From contig CAJJCG010000020.1 in the NCBI GenBank assembly GCA_905182615.1, positions 1 to 53,613 of the forward strand: 53,613 nt of DNA. Direction: 5' to 3'. Of the stretch, positions 35,834-44,821 are shown in pieces. A model generated the notes under the pieces. The model was given only the letters and a program-made list of their open reading frames with translations, did not search any database and was not told the origin of the DNA. Position numbers and translations under genes: made by a program. Source of the stretch: Alphaproteobacteria bacterium UBA2964 (GTDB lineage: Bacteria; Pseudomonadota; Alphaproteobacteria; MPNO01; UBA2964). How positions within the stretch are numbered: position 1 is the first letter of the stretch; the number at the start of each line of letters is the position of its first letter.

Positions 35834-37512
35834 GATGCCGGCAGCCGGACGATGAAGCGGGCACCAAGCACTTTGCCGTGCAGATCGGTGCGGTTTTCTG
35901 CTTCAATCGTGCCCTGATGTGCCGCCACAATTTGACGCGAGATACTCAGCCCCAACCCAGAATGAGTTCCGAACTGTTCGGTATCTGGTCGCTCGCTGTA
36001 AAATCGATCAAATATTTTTTCTAAACTACCGGGCGGAATGCCTGGGCCGTCATCTTCAATTGTGACGACCACCCAATCCCGGTCGCGACCAATCCGCACC
36101 ATAACAAGGCCTTCGAGCGGGCTAAAGGAAACCGCATTGGTGATCAAGTTTTGAAGAACCTGAACAACGCGCCCCTGGTTCCCTAGAATAGGGAAAGGTC
36201 CTTTCGAGGTTTCCTCAAATGCAATTTTCCCATCACCGCGGCTGCCGGACGTATGATGGACCTCAACCACGGCGGCTAACATCCGATTGAGCTCAATCTT
36301 ATCAGATTCATCTCGCGACATCTCTGCATCCAGCCGCGAGGCATCAGATATATCCGAAATAAGCCGATCAAGCCGCTTAACATCATCCTGAATAACATCC
36401 ATCAGGCGGCGCTGCTGATCCGGATCCTTGATCCGTGCCGCGGTTTCGACAGCGCTGCGGAGCGACGTTAGGGGGTTCTTTAACTCATGCGCAACGTCGG
36501 CGGCAAAACTTTCAATGGCGTCGAAACGTTGTGACAGAGCCTCGGTCATCGCATTCAAATCTGCGGCCAGATCACCAATCTCATCGTTACGCCCGCTGAA
36601 TTCCGGAATGTATCGGACTTGGCCGGGGGCACTCCTTACCTTGTCGGCTGCCGCTGCAAGACGGCGCAACGGCCGCACAATTGTATTTCCCAGATAAACC
36701 GACAACAGAACGGTGACACAAAGGGCAATACCGAAAATAGTCAGAATATCGATCCGCACCGACCGCACCGCCTCTTCAATAGTTGTGCCATCACGGGCGA
36801 CAAAGACCGCACCAATAACCTGCTTAAACCGCTGAACCGGGACGGCAACACCGATCACCAATCGATCCGCGTCATCAACCCGAAGGGCGGAAGCTGATAC
36901 GCCTTCAAGCGCCCGAGACACCTCTTCGTAATCAGCAGCTCGCTGATCCGCCCGCTCCTCATACAAGGGAAAACCTCGCCCGGGGAGCCATCCAATAATT
37001 TTGTTATAGACCCGGTCAAAAAAAGTACCGATCGACGCTTCTGAAGCAGGGGGCGGCAGCTCGCTCACCGTAATCGAGGCACCCTGGGGACCGAGAAGTG
37101 TCCGGCTGTCAGCGACCAAAAGACCATCTTGATCAAACAGTCTCGTGCGGTTTTTTGTCGGCGTAACCAGTCTGCGCAACATTGTCGATGCAATGGCCCC
37201 CTGCAGCTCGGTTGTGCCATTGGCGCCGGTGCCGTAGGCGCCTTCGGCGAGAGCTTCGGCAAAAATTTCGCCTTGCATTTTGAGGGCCTTAACTTCGGAA
37301 GCGATTAAATTTTGTTCGTAGCGGCCGAGATATAACAGGCCCGCCAACAAAATCGCCAGCGCGAGTACATTAACGACGAGAATACGGCGCGTGAAAGGAG
37401 ACAGAAACCCACGGCGTGCAACCCGAGCGTTTTCTGCCAGCCCCGGATCAGCACCCGCAGAGCCTGTTGTTTGACGCCCCCTATCCGCGCTGAGATTGAG
37501 CCTCAGCGCCAA
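35830..37512 (-). CDS. chvG: Sensor histidine kinase ChvG (ExoS/BvrS type)
   Basis: A 560-residue membrane kinase with one helix at about 45-65, a periplasmic sensing domain (to about 255) and a second helix at about 256-278. HAMP follows, then a HisKA domain with the phospho-acceptor in AHELKNPLTSLRSAVE, and the HATPase (NLITNAVSFSP, DDGPGIPPG, HSGLGLSISRQ). It partners ChvI. In alphaproteobacteria this pair responds to acid or envelope stress and affects envelope and host-associated functions. The start is a TTG at 37512, six bases after the chvI stop, so it is probably coupled. Confidence 0.93.
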   Translation of the reverse strand: MALRLNLSADRGRQTTGSAGADPGLAENARVARRGFLSPFTRRILVVNVLALAILLAGLLYLGRYEQNLIASEVKALKMQGEIFAEALAEGAYGTGANGTTELQGAIASTMLRRLVTPTKNRTRLFDQDGLLVADSRTLLGPQGASITVSELPPPASEASIGTFFDRVYNKIIGWLPGRGFPLYEERADQRAADYEEVSRALEGVSASALRVDDADRLVIGVAVPVQRFKQVIGAVFVARDGTTIEEAVRSVRIDILTIFGIALCVTVLLSVYLGNTIVRPLRRLAAAADKVRSAPGQVRYIPEFSGRNDEIGDLAADLNAMTEALSQRFDAIESFAADVAHELKNPLTSLRSAVETAARIKDPDQQRRLMDVIQDDVKRLDRLISDISDASRLDAEMSRDESDKIELNRMLAAVVEVHHTSGSRGDGKIAFEETSKGPFPILGNQGRVVQVLQNLITNAVSFSPLEGLVMVRIGRDRDWVVVTIEDDGPGIPPGSLEKIFDRFYSERPDTEQFGTHSGLGLSISRQIVAAHQGTIEAENRTDLHGKVLGARFIVRLPAS

Positions 37513-37518
37513 GAGAGA

Positions 37519-38262
37519 TCACTCTTCGCGGTAGCGGTAACCAATCCCGTAGAGGGTCTCGATATGATCGAAATCATCATCAACAGCTTTGAACTTCTTG
37601 CGAAGCCGTTTGATGTGGCTATCGATTGTACGATCATCGACATAGATGTGCTCCCCATAGGCGGCGTCCATTAGTTGGTCTCGACTTTTAACGAGGCCGG
37701 GACGCGCGGCCAGCATTTTTACGATAAGAAACTCTGTTACCGTTAGATTAACGGCTTCCCCCCCCCAGGTGCAAAGGTGACGCGACATGTCGAGAATAAG
37801 GTTTCCGCGCAGGATAGGTGGCTCGGCATCATCATCGTCACCGATAGAATCCATCTGGGCACGGCGGCGCAGTAACACCTGGATGCGTTCGAGGAGCAAA
37901 CGCTGCGAGAATGGCTTTTTGACATAATCATCCGCCCCCATCCGAAGCCCAAGAATTTCATCGACCTCATCGTCTTTTGAGGTCAGAAAAATCACCGGCA
38001 AATCACTTTGTTTGCGGAGGCGCTGCAGGAGCTCCATCCCATCCATCCGTGGCATCTTGATATCGAGGATCGCAAGATCGACCGGCTGGGCGCTTAATCC
38101 ACGGAGCGCGGCATCACCATCGGTGAAACTTCGAACATCAAACCCTTCAGCTTCCAACGCCATGGTCACCGAGGTCAGGATGTTCCGATCGTCATCAACC
38201 AACGCAATCGTGTGGCCCACAGGTATCCCTCCGATATTAATGCGTCGTTCCAGCGTATCCAT
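37519..38262 (-). CDS. chvI: Response regulator ChvI (OmpR family)
   Basis: A 247-residue regulator. The receiver domain begins [14 protein letters not shown] and has the phospho-Asp in [13 protein letters not shown]. The winged-helix DNA-binding domain ends with [15 protein letters not shown] and [14 protein letters not shown] 38262 is preferred because the frame upstream is not conserved-looking. A later start nearer the receiver domain is possible. It lies divergent from the HugZ-like gene and pckA, as in rhizobia and relatives. Confidence 0.94.
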   Translation of the reverse strand: MDTLERRINIGGIPVGHTIALVDDDRNILTSVTMALEAEGFDVRSFTDGDAALRGLSAQPVDLAILDIKMPRMDGMELLQRLRKQSDLPVIFLTSKDDEVDEILGLRMGADDYVKKPFSQRLLLERIQVLLRRRAQMDSIGDDDDAEPPILRGNLILDMSRHLCTWGGEAVNLTVTEFLIVKMLAARPGLVKSRDQLMDAAYGEHIYVDDRTIDSHIKRLRKKFKAVDDDFDHIETLYGIGYRYREE

Positions 38263-38447
38263 TTTCCAGCTCCCAAATTTCAGTAATGTTGCGAGATATC
38301 GCCGAATTTGGGCGGGAATGAGGCAGCAAAAAGGCCATAACACGGTCTTTTTTTATTACCACGCGCCTATTAGGCCGAATCCTCAACAATTAGGCAATTT
38401 TAAAGCGCTATAATGTAACCATCGTTTTGATGGTGCAGGATCGTGTG

Positions 38448-39233
38448 ATGTCAGCAAAAGCGTCTCAAAAAGACCGCAAGACCCAAGCAGAACTGGTCAC
38501 GCAGGCTAGATTTCTGGCCCGCTCTGTCGATAGAGGGTCACTCGCAACGGTTATGCGAGATGACCAATGGCCCTATGCCTCATTGGTGATGATCGCGACC
38601 TGCTATAACGGCAGTCCGCTTTTGCTGATTTCAGAACTCGCCGAACACACACAAAATATTCTTAAGGACCAACGCTGCGGGTTGTTGATCGACGGAACCG
38701 CGGGTCTCGACACGCCATTGACCGGTTCACGTATTACGCTGACCGGAAACCTCCAAAAAACCGAGGGATCAGGCTTTCTAGAGCGCTATATAAGGCGGCA
38801 TGCTGACGCGGAAATATACGCCGGATTTGCTGATTTCGCGCTGTACCAAATGACCGTCGATCGCGTTCATATGGTCGCCGGATTCGGCGAAATTCACTGG
38901 ATCAGCGGTGAAGCCTTCAGGTTCAACGCTGATACCGCGACGGCGCTAGCGGCGGCTGAGGCTGATATCATCGACCATATGAATGATGATCATGGCGATG
39001 CCATCACCCTTTACGCAACCAACCTGCTGAGTCTGCCGCCGGGCGATTGGCGGCTAACCGGCGTCGACCCCGAGGGCTGTGATTTAAAAGCAGCAGGGAC
39101 CGTCGCCCGGCTTGCGTTTGACCAAATTGTTAGCGATGCGGAGCAGGCCCGCGCAGAACTGGTTAAATTGGACAACAAAGCACGGAATTCCAACGATTCT
39201 TTAGTCTTATCCACGCTTTGTCCACAGTTGTAG
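38448..39233 (+). CDS. HugZ-like pyridoxamine 5'-phosphate oxidase-fold protein
   Basis: A 261-residue protein with an N-terminal split-barrel flavin/haem-binding fold (about 15-160, LVTQARFLARSVDRGSLATV). The C-terminal DUF2470 domain is about 175-250, with IDHMNDDHGDAI. This architecture matches HugZ-type haem-utilisation proteins and many uncharacterised relatives. A haem role is possible and would fit the iron locus 2 kb on, but nothing here proves it. ATG 38448 is chosen over an upstream GTG. Confidence 0.82.
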   Translation: MSAKASQKDRKTQAELVTQARFLARSVDRGSLATVMRDDQWPYASLVMIATCYNGSPLLLISELAEHTQNILKDQRCGLLIDGTAGLDTPLTGSRITLTGNLQKTEGSGFLERYIRRHADAEIYAGFADFALYQMTVDRVHMVAGFGEIHWISGEAFRFNADTATALAAAEADIIDHMNDDHGDAITLYATNLLSLPPGDWRLTGVDPEGCDLKAAGTVARLAFDQIVSDAEQARAELVKLDNKARNSNDSLVLSTLCPQL

Positions 39234-39348
39234 TGGCCTCTTTTTGCGGTTATGTTTGATACGACGATAAGATTGCGCTATAGACGCCCAAATCTAGTCC
39301 AAAGTCGCTGGCAAGCCATGTCGGCGATAACAGTTTTAGGAGAGTGAT

Positions 39349-40959
39349 GTGGCGGATATTGGACCTTATATAAGCAGCTTCGGCGTAAATAATCAGGGAC
39401 TGACGGGTAATTCATCAGTTCATTGGAACCCAACTGCACCGCATCTATATGAAGCGGGACTGCGACGCAAAGAAGGTGTTCTGTCCATTGACGGTGCGTT
39501 TGTAACCAAGACCGGCGAATATACCGGGCGCTCCCCTAAAGATAAGTTTATGATTGAGGATCCGTCAATCCAGGACGATGTCTGGTGGGGGCCTGTCAAT
39601 CAACCGCTCGGTGCCGACAAGTTCACCGCCGTACATGCACGCATGATGGATTATCTCAAAGACAAGGAAGTCTTTGTCCAGGATTGCTATTGCGGCGCTG
39701 ATCCGACCTATCGCCTTCCCGTCCGGATCATCACAGAAAATGCCTGGCATAGCTTGTTTGCCCGCAACATGTTCATTCAGCCTGCCAATGAAGAACTCGC
39801 TGGATTTACACCAGAATGGACCGTCATTCAGGCGCCCGACTTCCACTCGAATCCGGAAACCGACGGCACCAACAGCGAAGTCTGCATTCTGGTCAATATT
39901 CCGTCCAAGACTGTCCTCGTAGGCGGCAGCCATTACACGGGCGAGATCAAGAAAAGCATCTTCGGGGTGATGAACTGGATCCTGCCGGCTCTCGGCGTCA
40001 TGACCATGCATTGCTCGGCCAATATTGGCGCCAAGGGCGATGTCGCGATCTTCTTCGGTCTGTCCGGCACTGGCAAAACAACACTGTCGTCAGATGCCAC
40101 CCGCACTATGATTGGCGATGACGAGCATGGCTGGTCGGATAATGGCGTATTCAACTTCGAAGGCGGCTGCTACGCTAAGACGATCAACCTGTCGGCCAAA
40201 GCCGAACCAGAAATTTACGGCGCCTCGCGACGTTTTGGGACCGTTTTGGAAAATGTCGTTCTCGACCCGGTAACTCGAGCGCCTGATTTTGACGATGGAT
40301 CGCTGGCAGAGAATGCTCGTTCATCCTATCCGATCGATTTTATGGATAATATCGCCGAGAGCGGTATGGGTGGCCACCCCGACAACATCGTGATGTTAAC
40401 CGCCGATGCGTTTGGCGTCCTACCGCCAATCAGTAAAATGACCGCCGAGCAGGCGATGTATCACTTCCTCTCCGGTTACACCGCCAAGGTGGCTGGTACC
40501 GAACGCGGCATGACATCCGGCGCTGAAGCGACCTTCTCAACTTGTTTTGGCGCACCATTCCTGCCGCGTCACCCAACGGTCTATGCCAAGATCCTTGGTG
40601 AGCGGATTGCTAAGCATCAATCCAATTGCTGGCTAGTGAATACTGGTTGGAGTGGTGGTGGCTATGGTGTTGGCGAGCGGATGAAAATCTCTCATACCCG
40701 CGCCATGGTTCGGGCAGCTCTCGACGGCAAGCTGGCAACAACCGGTTTTGCAGAGGACTCTAACTTCGGTCTTTTGGTACCGGAAGGCTGCCCTGATGTC
40801 CCGAGTGACGTTCTCGCCCCGCGCAACACGTGGAGTGACAAAAGCAAATACGACAGCACGGCCCAGCACCTCGCCAAACAGTTTGAAGAGAACTTCAAAC
40901 AGTTCGAATCAGAGGTCAGTGACGACGTCAACAAGGCAGCTATTCACGCTGCGGCCTAG
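39349..40959 (+). CDS. pckA: Phosphoenolpyruvate carboxykinase (ATP)
   Basis: Converts oxaloacetate to PEP, the entry to gluconeogenesis. The 536-residue protein has the kinase loop GLSGTGKTTLSSD (near 238-250), YTGRSPKDKF near the N-terminus, and NFEGGCYAK. The start is a GTG behind AGGAG. It faces ChvI, and in several alphaproteobacteria ChvI affects pckA, so regulation by its neighbour is plausible. Confidence 0.96.
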   Translation: MADIGPYISSFGVNNQGLTGNSSVHWNPTAPHLYEAGLRRKEGVLSIDGAFVTKTGEYTGRSPKDKFMIEDPSIQDDVWWGPVNQPLGADKFTAVHARMMDYLKDKEVFVQDCYCGADPTYRLPVRIITENAWHSLFARNMFIQPANEELAGFTPEWTVIQAPDFHSNPETDGTNSEVCILVNIPSKTVLVGGSHYTGEIKKSIFGVMNWILPALGVMTMHCSANIGAKGDVAIFFGLSGTGKTTLSSDATRTMIGDDEHGWSDNGVFNFEGGCYAKTINLSAKAEPEIYGASRRFGTVLENVVLDPVTRAPDFDDGSLAENARSSYPIDFMDNIAESGMGGHPDNIVMLTADAFGVLPPISKMTAEQAMYHFLSGYTAKVAGTERGMTSGAEATFSTCFGAPFLPRHPTVYAKILGERIAKHQSNCWLVNTGWSGGGYGVGERMKISHTRAMVRAALDGKLATTGFAEDSNFGLLVPEGCPDVPSDVLAPRNTWSDKSKYDSTAQHLAKQFEENFKQFESEVSDDVNKAAIHAAA

Positions 40960-40985
40960 TCAACACAGTTATATATTCAAGAAAG

Positions 40986-41008
40986 TAGGCGGGCGTTTTT
41001 CCCGCCTA
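40986..41008. terminator. Bidirectional terminator between pckA and the iron permease
   Basis: TAGGCGGG (40986-40993) pairs with CCCGCCTA (41001-41008) around a GTTTTT-containing loop, and ATTTTCT follows on the plus strand. It ends pckA and overlaps the stop codon of the convergent fbpB, so it serves both. Confidence 0.8.
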
Positions 41009-42670
41009 TTTTCTATCCGAATTTTTAGCCGGGCATTGAGTTTTGTCACGCTGAGAGGCATTTATAAGAATCACAGGACCGAGTCCGGCGATGATAATCG
41101 TCAACGCCGCGAGCGCGGATTCTTCGAGCAATTCATCCTTGGCAAACTGATAGACGTAAGTCGATAAAGTCTCGTAGTTGAACGGGCGCAGCAGGAGCGT
41201 CATCGGCAGCTCCTTCATCACATCGACAAATACCAGGATGCCACCAGCCATTAACGATTTTCGCAATAGAGGTGGTGCCAAGACTGCCATGCTGCTAGTG
41301 AAACTTCGTCCGAGCACAAAGCTCGCACTCATGATGTTCGGTGACAGACGATTGACGCCCGACGTAATCGCACCGTGTCCCACTACCTGGAACCGGACGA
41401 CATAGGCAAGAACCAGTAACCCGACTCCACCAATCAGAATTCCATTTGAGGCGCCCAAATTGGCGGCAATCCGATCGACGCCACCAGCAAACGACACCAC
41501 ACCGATCGCCAGTATCGCCCCTGGAAAGGCATAGCCAAGGGCTGAGATTGTCGTGAGGGCTTTTAGAACCGGATGTTTTTGATAGGTCGTCACCAAGATC
41601 ATGATTGTGGCAATTGCCATAACCGCAACGGCCGCAATCAGCGAAATCGTAAGAGAATTAAACGTCGCTGATAACAATGCATCGACATTGGTAATAGCGA
41701 GGCCTTTGACGACAAAGCTCAGCAGGACGCCAGCGGGGATCACAAAACCCAGAATAATCGGGAACAAACACAGAACAATACAGAGCGTCGCTTTACCACC
41801 GGAGACGCGGACAGCAGGCAAGGTGGTCGCCCGGCCGCTGGTGTCGTTGAAGCGTTGCCGGCGACGCGCCCGGCGTTCGATAACCACCAACGCCAGAATA
41901 AAGATGAAAGCCATTCCGGCGATTTGAGCCGCGGCGGTCAAATTGTTCATCCCGAGCCAGACATTGAAAATACCCAGGGTCAAAGTCTCGACGGCAAAGA
42001 ATTCCACAGTGCCAAAATCCGACAAAACCTCCATCAACACCAACGCCAAGCCGGCGATAATCGCGGGCCGTGCCAGAGGCAAATCAACGGTGAAGGGCAG
42101 GTTCCTGTTGTTCAGGTGCGCGACTTCAAAGTAAGAGGCTGGTGTCAGGCGGAAGGCGGTTCGCGCCATGAGATAGATATAGGGATAGAGCACTGAGGCC
42201 ATCACCAGAATAGCGCCGCCCATCGATCTTATTTCGGGAAACCAGTAATCGCGAGCCGAGGTCCAGCCGAACATATCGCGCAAGAATACCTGGACCGGGC
42301 CAGCGTATTCCAGCAGGTCAGTATAGGTGTAGGCGATGATATAGGCCGGTACCGTTGCCGGGAGGAGCAATGTCCATTCTAGAATTTTGGAACCGGGAAA
42401 TGTGAAACGCGCCACGATCCAGGCAGTGACGATGCCAAATAACAGGCTGAGGATGCCAACGCCCAACATAAGCCATAACGTGTTAGCGACGTAGCGCGGG
42501 AATACCGTTGCCATAAGATGCGACCAAAGCCCGCCACTATCTCCCGTGGCGGTGTAGACGATGGCGGCGAAGGGGCCGATCAGCAGGACGCTGAGGAACA
42601 AGGTCGCTGACGACCAGCCATCGACCGGGTCGCGGGCCAGGAGACCTCGTTTTAAGACATCAGCAATCAC
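41006..42670 (-). CDS. fbpB: Ferric iron ABC transporter permease (FbpB type)
   Basis: A 554-residue double-length permease with about twelve transmembrane helices in two homologous halves, the FbpB/SfuB layout. Each half carries an EAA-type loop: first half VAHLNNRNLPFTVDLPLARPAI, second half ASFVLGRSFTSSMAVLAPPLL. It would move Fe3+ delivered by the FbpA domain encoded 20 bases upstream, with FbpC as motor. The start is GTG 42670. The ribosome-binding site is weak, so translation may depend on the upstream gene. Confidence 0.9.
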   Translation of the reverse strand: MIADVLKRGLLARDPVDGWSSATLFLSVLLIGPFAAIVYTATGDSGGLWSHLMATVFPRYVANTLWLMLGVGILSLLFGIVTAWIVARFTFPGSKILEWTLLLPATVPAYIIAYTYTDLLEYAGPVQVFLRDMFGWTSARDYWFPEIRSMGGAILVMASVLYPYIYLMARTAFRLTPASYFEVAHLNNRNLPFTVDLPLARPAIIAGLALVLMEVLSDFGTVEFFAVETLTLGIFNVWLGMNNLTAAAQIAGMAFIFILALVVIERRARRRQRFNDTSGRATTLPAVRVSGGKATLCIVLCLFPIILGFVIPAGVLLSFVVKGLAITNVDALLSATFNSLTISLIAAVAVMAIATIMILVTTYQKHPVLKALTTISALGYAFPGAILAIGVVSFAGGVDRIAANLGASNGILIGGVGLLVLAYVVRFQVVGHGAITSGVNRLSPNIMSASFVLGRSFTSSMAVLAPPLLRKSLMAGGILVFVDVMKELPMTLLLRPFNYETLSTYVYQFAKDELLEESALAALTIIIAGLGPVILINASQRDKTQCPAKNSDRK

Positions 42671-42690
42671 GGGACGTAGTCATAATTCGG

Positions 42691-44739
42691 TCACCAACCA
42701 ACCCTATCAATGATGCGTTGAGCTGTCGGCGCCAATTTGGCAATCGTCGCAATGGGCAACTTATCCTCCACGAATGCTCCCCATGACTTAACCTCCGCAC
42801 TAGGCGGTATCTTTGGATTAACAGGGTATTCGTAATTGATGTTACCATACAAGTTCTGCGCGGTTTCCTGGGTTAGAAACTCCAACAAAGAAGTCGCTAA
42901 CAATTTGTTCTTTGAATGCTTAGCCACACCAGCGCCAGAAATATTCATGTGATTGCCACGGTCTTTCTGGTTGGTATAGACCAGTCTCACCGCATCACCC
43001 CACTGCCGGTGACTAGGGTTGGTAGAAGATTTCAATTTTCCATAATAGTAACTATTAATAATTGCGACATCGCAGACCCCCTGGAACATCGCTTTAACCT
43101 GGGCGCGATCATTTCCTTGCGGTCGGCGCGCGAGGTTCGACACCAATGCCCTCGCCCAAGCTTCTGCCTTTTTCTCGCCGTGTGCGGCAATCATAGATGC
43201 CAACAACGCTCTATTGTAGACATGACTTCCCGGTCGAGAACAAATACGTCCTTTCCATTCGGGGCGCGCCAAATCTTCGATCCTGTTTATGGCACCAGGT
43301 TTAACGCGTCCTTTAGCGACGGCGACAATGCGCGCTCGTTTTGACAGCGCAAACCATCGGTTCTTCGGATCGCGCAAATGCGGAGGAATATTTTCTCTTA
43401 AAATTTTAGATGATATCGGCGCAAGCAGACCCTTGTCGTTATAAGCATCCAAACGACCGATATCGACTGTCAGTATGATATCGGCAGGGCTACGAGCCCC
43501 TTCAGCCAAAAGGCGTTGAACAAGCCCCTTAGAGGAGAAAACGACATTCACTTTCGTGCCGGTTTTCTTTTCGAATGCCTTCAGGAAAGGTTTGATCAGA
43601 AACAGCTGGCGATGAGAGTAGACATTTAATTCTTGCGCCTGAGTCAAATTAGGAAACGACGCCACGAGAACAGCGCTCGCCACAATTATAACCATGTGTC
43701 GGACGTTTACATGTCGGAACAAGCTGATTTTTCCTTTCAATAGCATGGGCCTTATTTTGAGAGATACGGAGCGGCGCATGAGCGACCGTACTTCAATAAA
43801 AGGTCCAGCATATAAATTGATAAGCTGGTGTGTATGGGCAGACTCTTCTGCGCTCAACCCAAATGTAAGTTTCTGCGATGAATTTGATGGGCACAACGTA
43901 CCCGCAAACCGGTCCCAAATCGCCAAGGCCGCGCCAAAATTGCGATCGTGATGCTGAAGATCGAGCGAATGATGAATTTGATGTTGGGCGGGGGAAATCA
44001 AAAAATTTTCAACCGATCGGCCGTAGCTGATTTGAAAATGAGAATGGCGCAGATTGGCGCCAGTAGCATTAAATACAAAAAGCAGGACGTTCACGCCATA
44101 GACAGCGACCAGATCGATGCTCTTGCCGAACAGAAAAACAAACAATGCGATAGAAAGCGCCTGCACGACCGTAGCGCGCAACGCAAACAAGACACCTTCG
44201 ACAGGATGGGTACGGTAAACGGTAAATGGCGTCAACCTTTCAGCGGAATGATGGGTCTTGTGAAATGCCCAAAGCAAGGGGATCCGATGCAGCGCAAGAT
44301 GAACAACAAATCTTGAGAAATCATCAAAGGTAAACAGGAAGACTGTATAGATAGCTGATACAATCCAAACCGGCAGCTGGTCTAAACCCGATAGGCTACC
44401 GACAAATAAATCCGCGAATAAAAAATAGAGAAACGTCGCTAGAGCGAGCTTTGACAAAAGAGCCGGAGCGATGAACATAATAATCGCCCGGTTAATCAAC
44501 ATAAGCTTGTAGTCAGATTTTGCGGATTCCGACCACCAGATCGCTGGTGATAGAATGCGGCGAAGCCCGTGGTTTAGGCCCTCGCGCCATGAGGATCTGG
44601 TTTGCCATGCACTCCAGATCAATGCGGCGACAAGAGCGCATAGGAGATAAATGAGCGAAACCCGCTTTTGCGGGTTGATGAACGCATCAAGAAACTGAGG
44701 CAGGTACTGGTGAATTATCCAGTCTAGGGGTGCCACCAT
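42691..44739 (-). CDS. Fatty acid hydroxylase/sterol desaturase fused in frame to ferric-binding protein FbpA
   Basis: One 682-codon frame. Residues 1-~325 form a polytopic membrane hydroxylase with the His clusters HLALH, HKTHH and HQIHH that bind two irons. Residues ~349-682 form a FbpA-type ferric-binding protein with its own signal-peptide-like segment (MVIIVASAVLVASFPNLTQAQ) at the junction. It also has NVYSHRQ and the iron-ligating Tyr run INSYYYGKL. FbpA could instead start on its own at TTG 43722, behind AAAGGAAA, giving 343 residues. A TAA at 43752-43754 lies one base out of frame, where the hydroxylase would be expected to end. So this is either a true fusion or a lost stop. Confidence 0.75.
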   Translation of the reverse strand: MVAPLDWIIHQYLPQFLDAFINPQKRVSLIYLLCALVAALIWSAWQTRSSWREGLNHGLRRILSPAIWWSESAKSDYKLMLINRAIIMFIAPALLSKLALATFLYFLFADLFVGSLSGLDQLPVWIVSAIYTVFLFTFDDFSRFVVHLALHRIPLLWAFHKTHHSAERLTPFTVYRTHPVEGVLFALRATVVQALSIALFVFLFGKSIDLVAVYGVNVLLFVFNATGANLRHSHFQISYGRSVENFLISPAQHQIHHSLDLQHHDRNFGAALAIWDRFAGTLCPSNSSQKLTFGLSAEESAHTHQLINLYAGPFIEVRSLMRRSVSLKIRPMLLKGKISLFRHVNVRHMVIIVASAVLVASFPNLTQAQELNVYSHRQLFLIKPFLKAFEKKTGTKVNVVFSSKGLVQRLLAEGARSPADIILTVDIGRLDAYNDKGLLAPISSKILRENIPPHLRDPKNRWFALSKRARIVAVAKGRVKPGAINRIEDLARPEWKGRICSRPGSHVYNRALLASMIAAHGEKKAEAWARALVSNLARRPQGNDRAQVKAMFQGVCDVAIINSYYYGKLKSSTNPSHRQWGDAVRLVYTNQKDRGNHMNISGAGVAKHSKNKLLATSLLEFLTQETAQNLYGNINYEYPVNPKIPPSAEVKSWGAFVEDKLPIATIAKLAPTAQRIIDRVGW

Positions 44740-44781
44740 TGCCGCTGCCTCAGTTCCTGAAGTTGGAAAGCTTAGCTAGAA

Positions 44782-44806
44782 CGGCTGGTCGTATTCCGAC
44801 CAGCCG
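44782..44806 (-). terminator. Hairpin between the DUF4856 gene and the hydroxylase-FbpA gene
   Basis: A perfect 10-bp stem, CGGCTGGTCG (44782-44791) with CGACCAGCCG (44797-44806), has a five-base loop in the 82-base gap. Only a weak T-stretch follows. It could lower expression of the transporter genes relative to the first gene, a common arrangement in operons that start with an abundant secreted protein. Confidence 0.5.
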
Positions 44807-44821
44807 GTCATACGCAATCAC

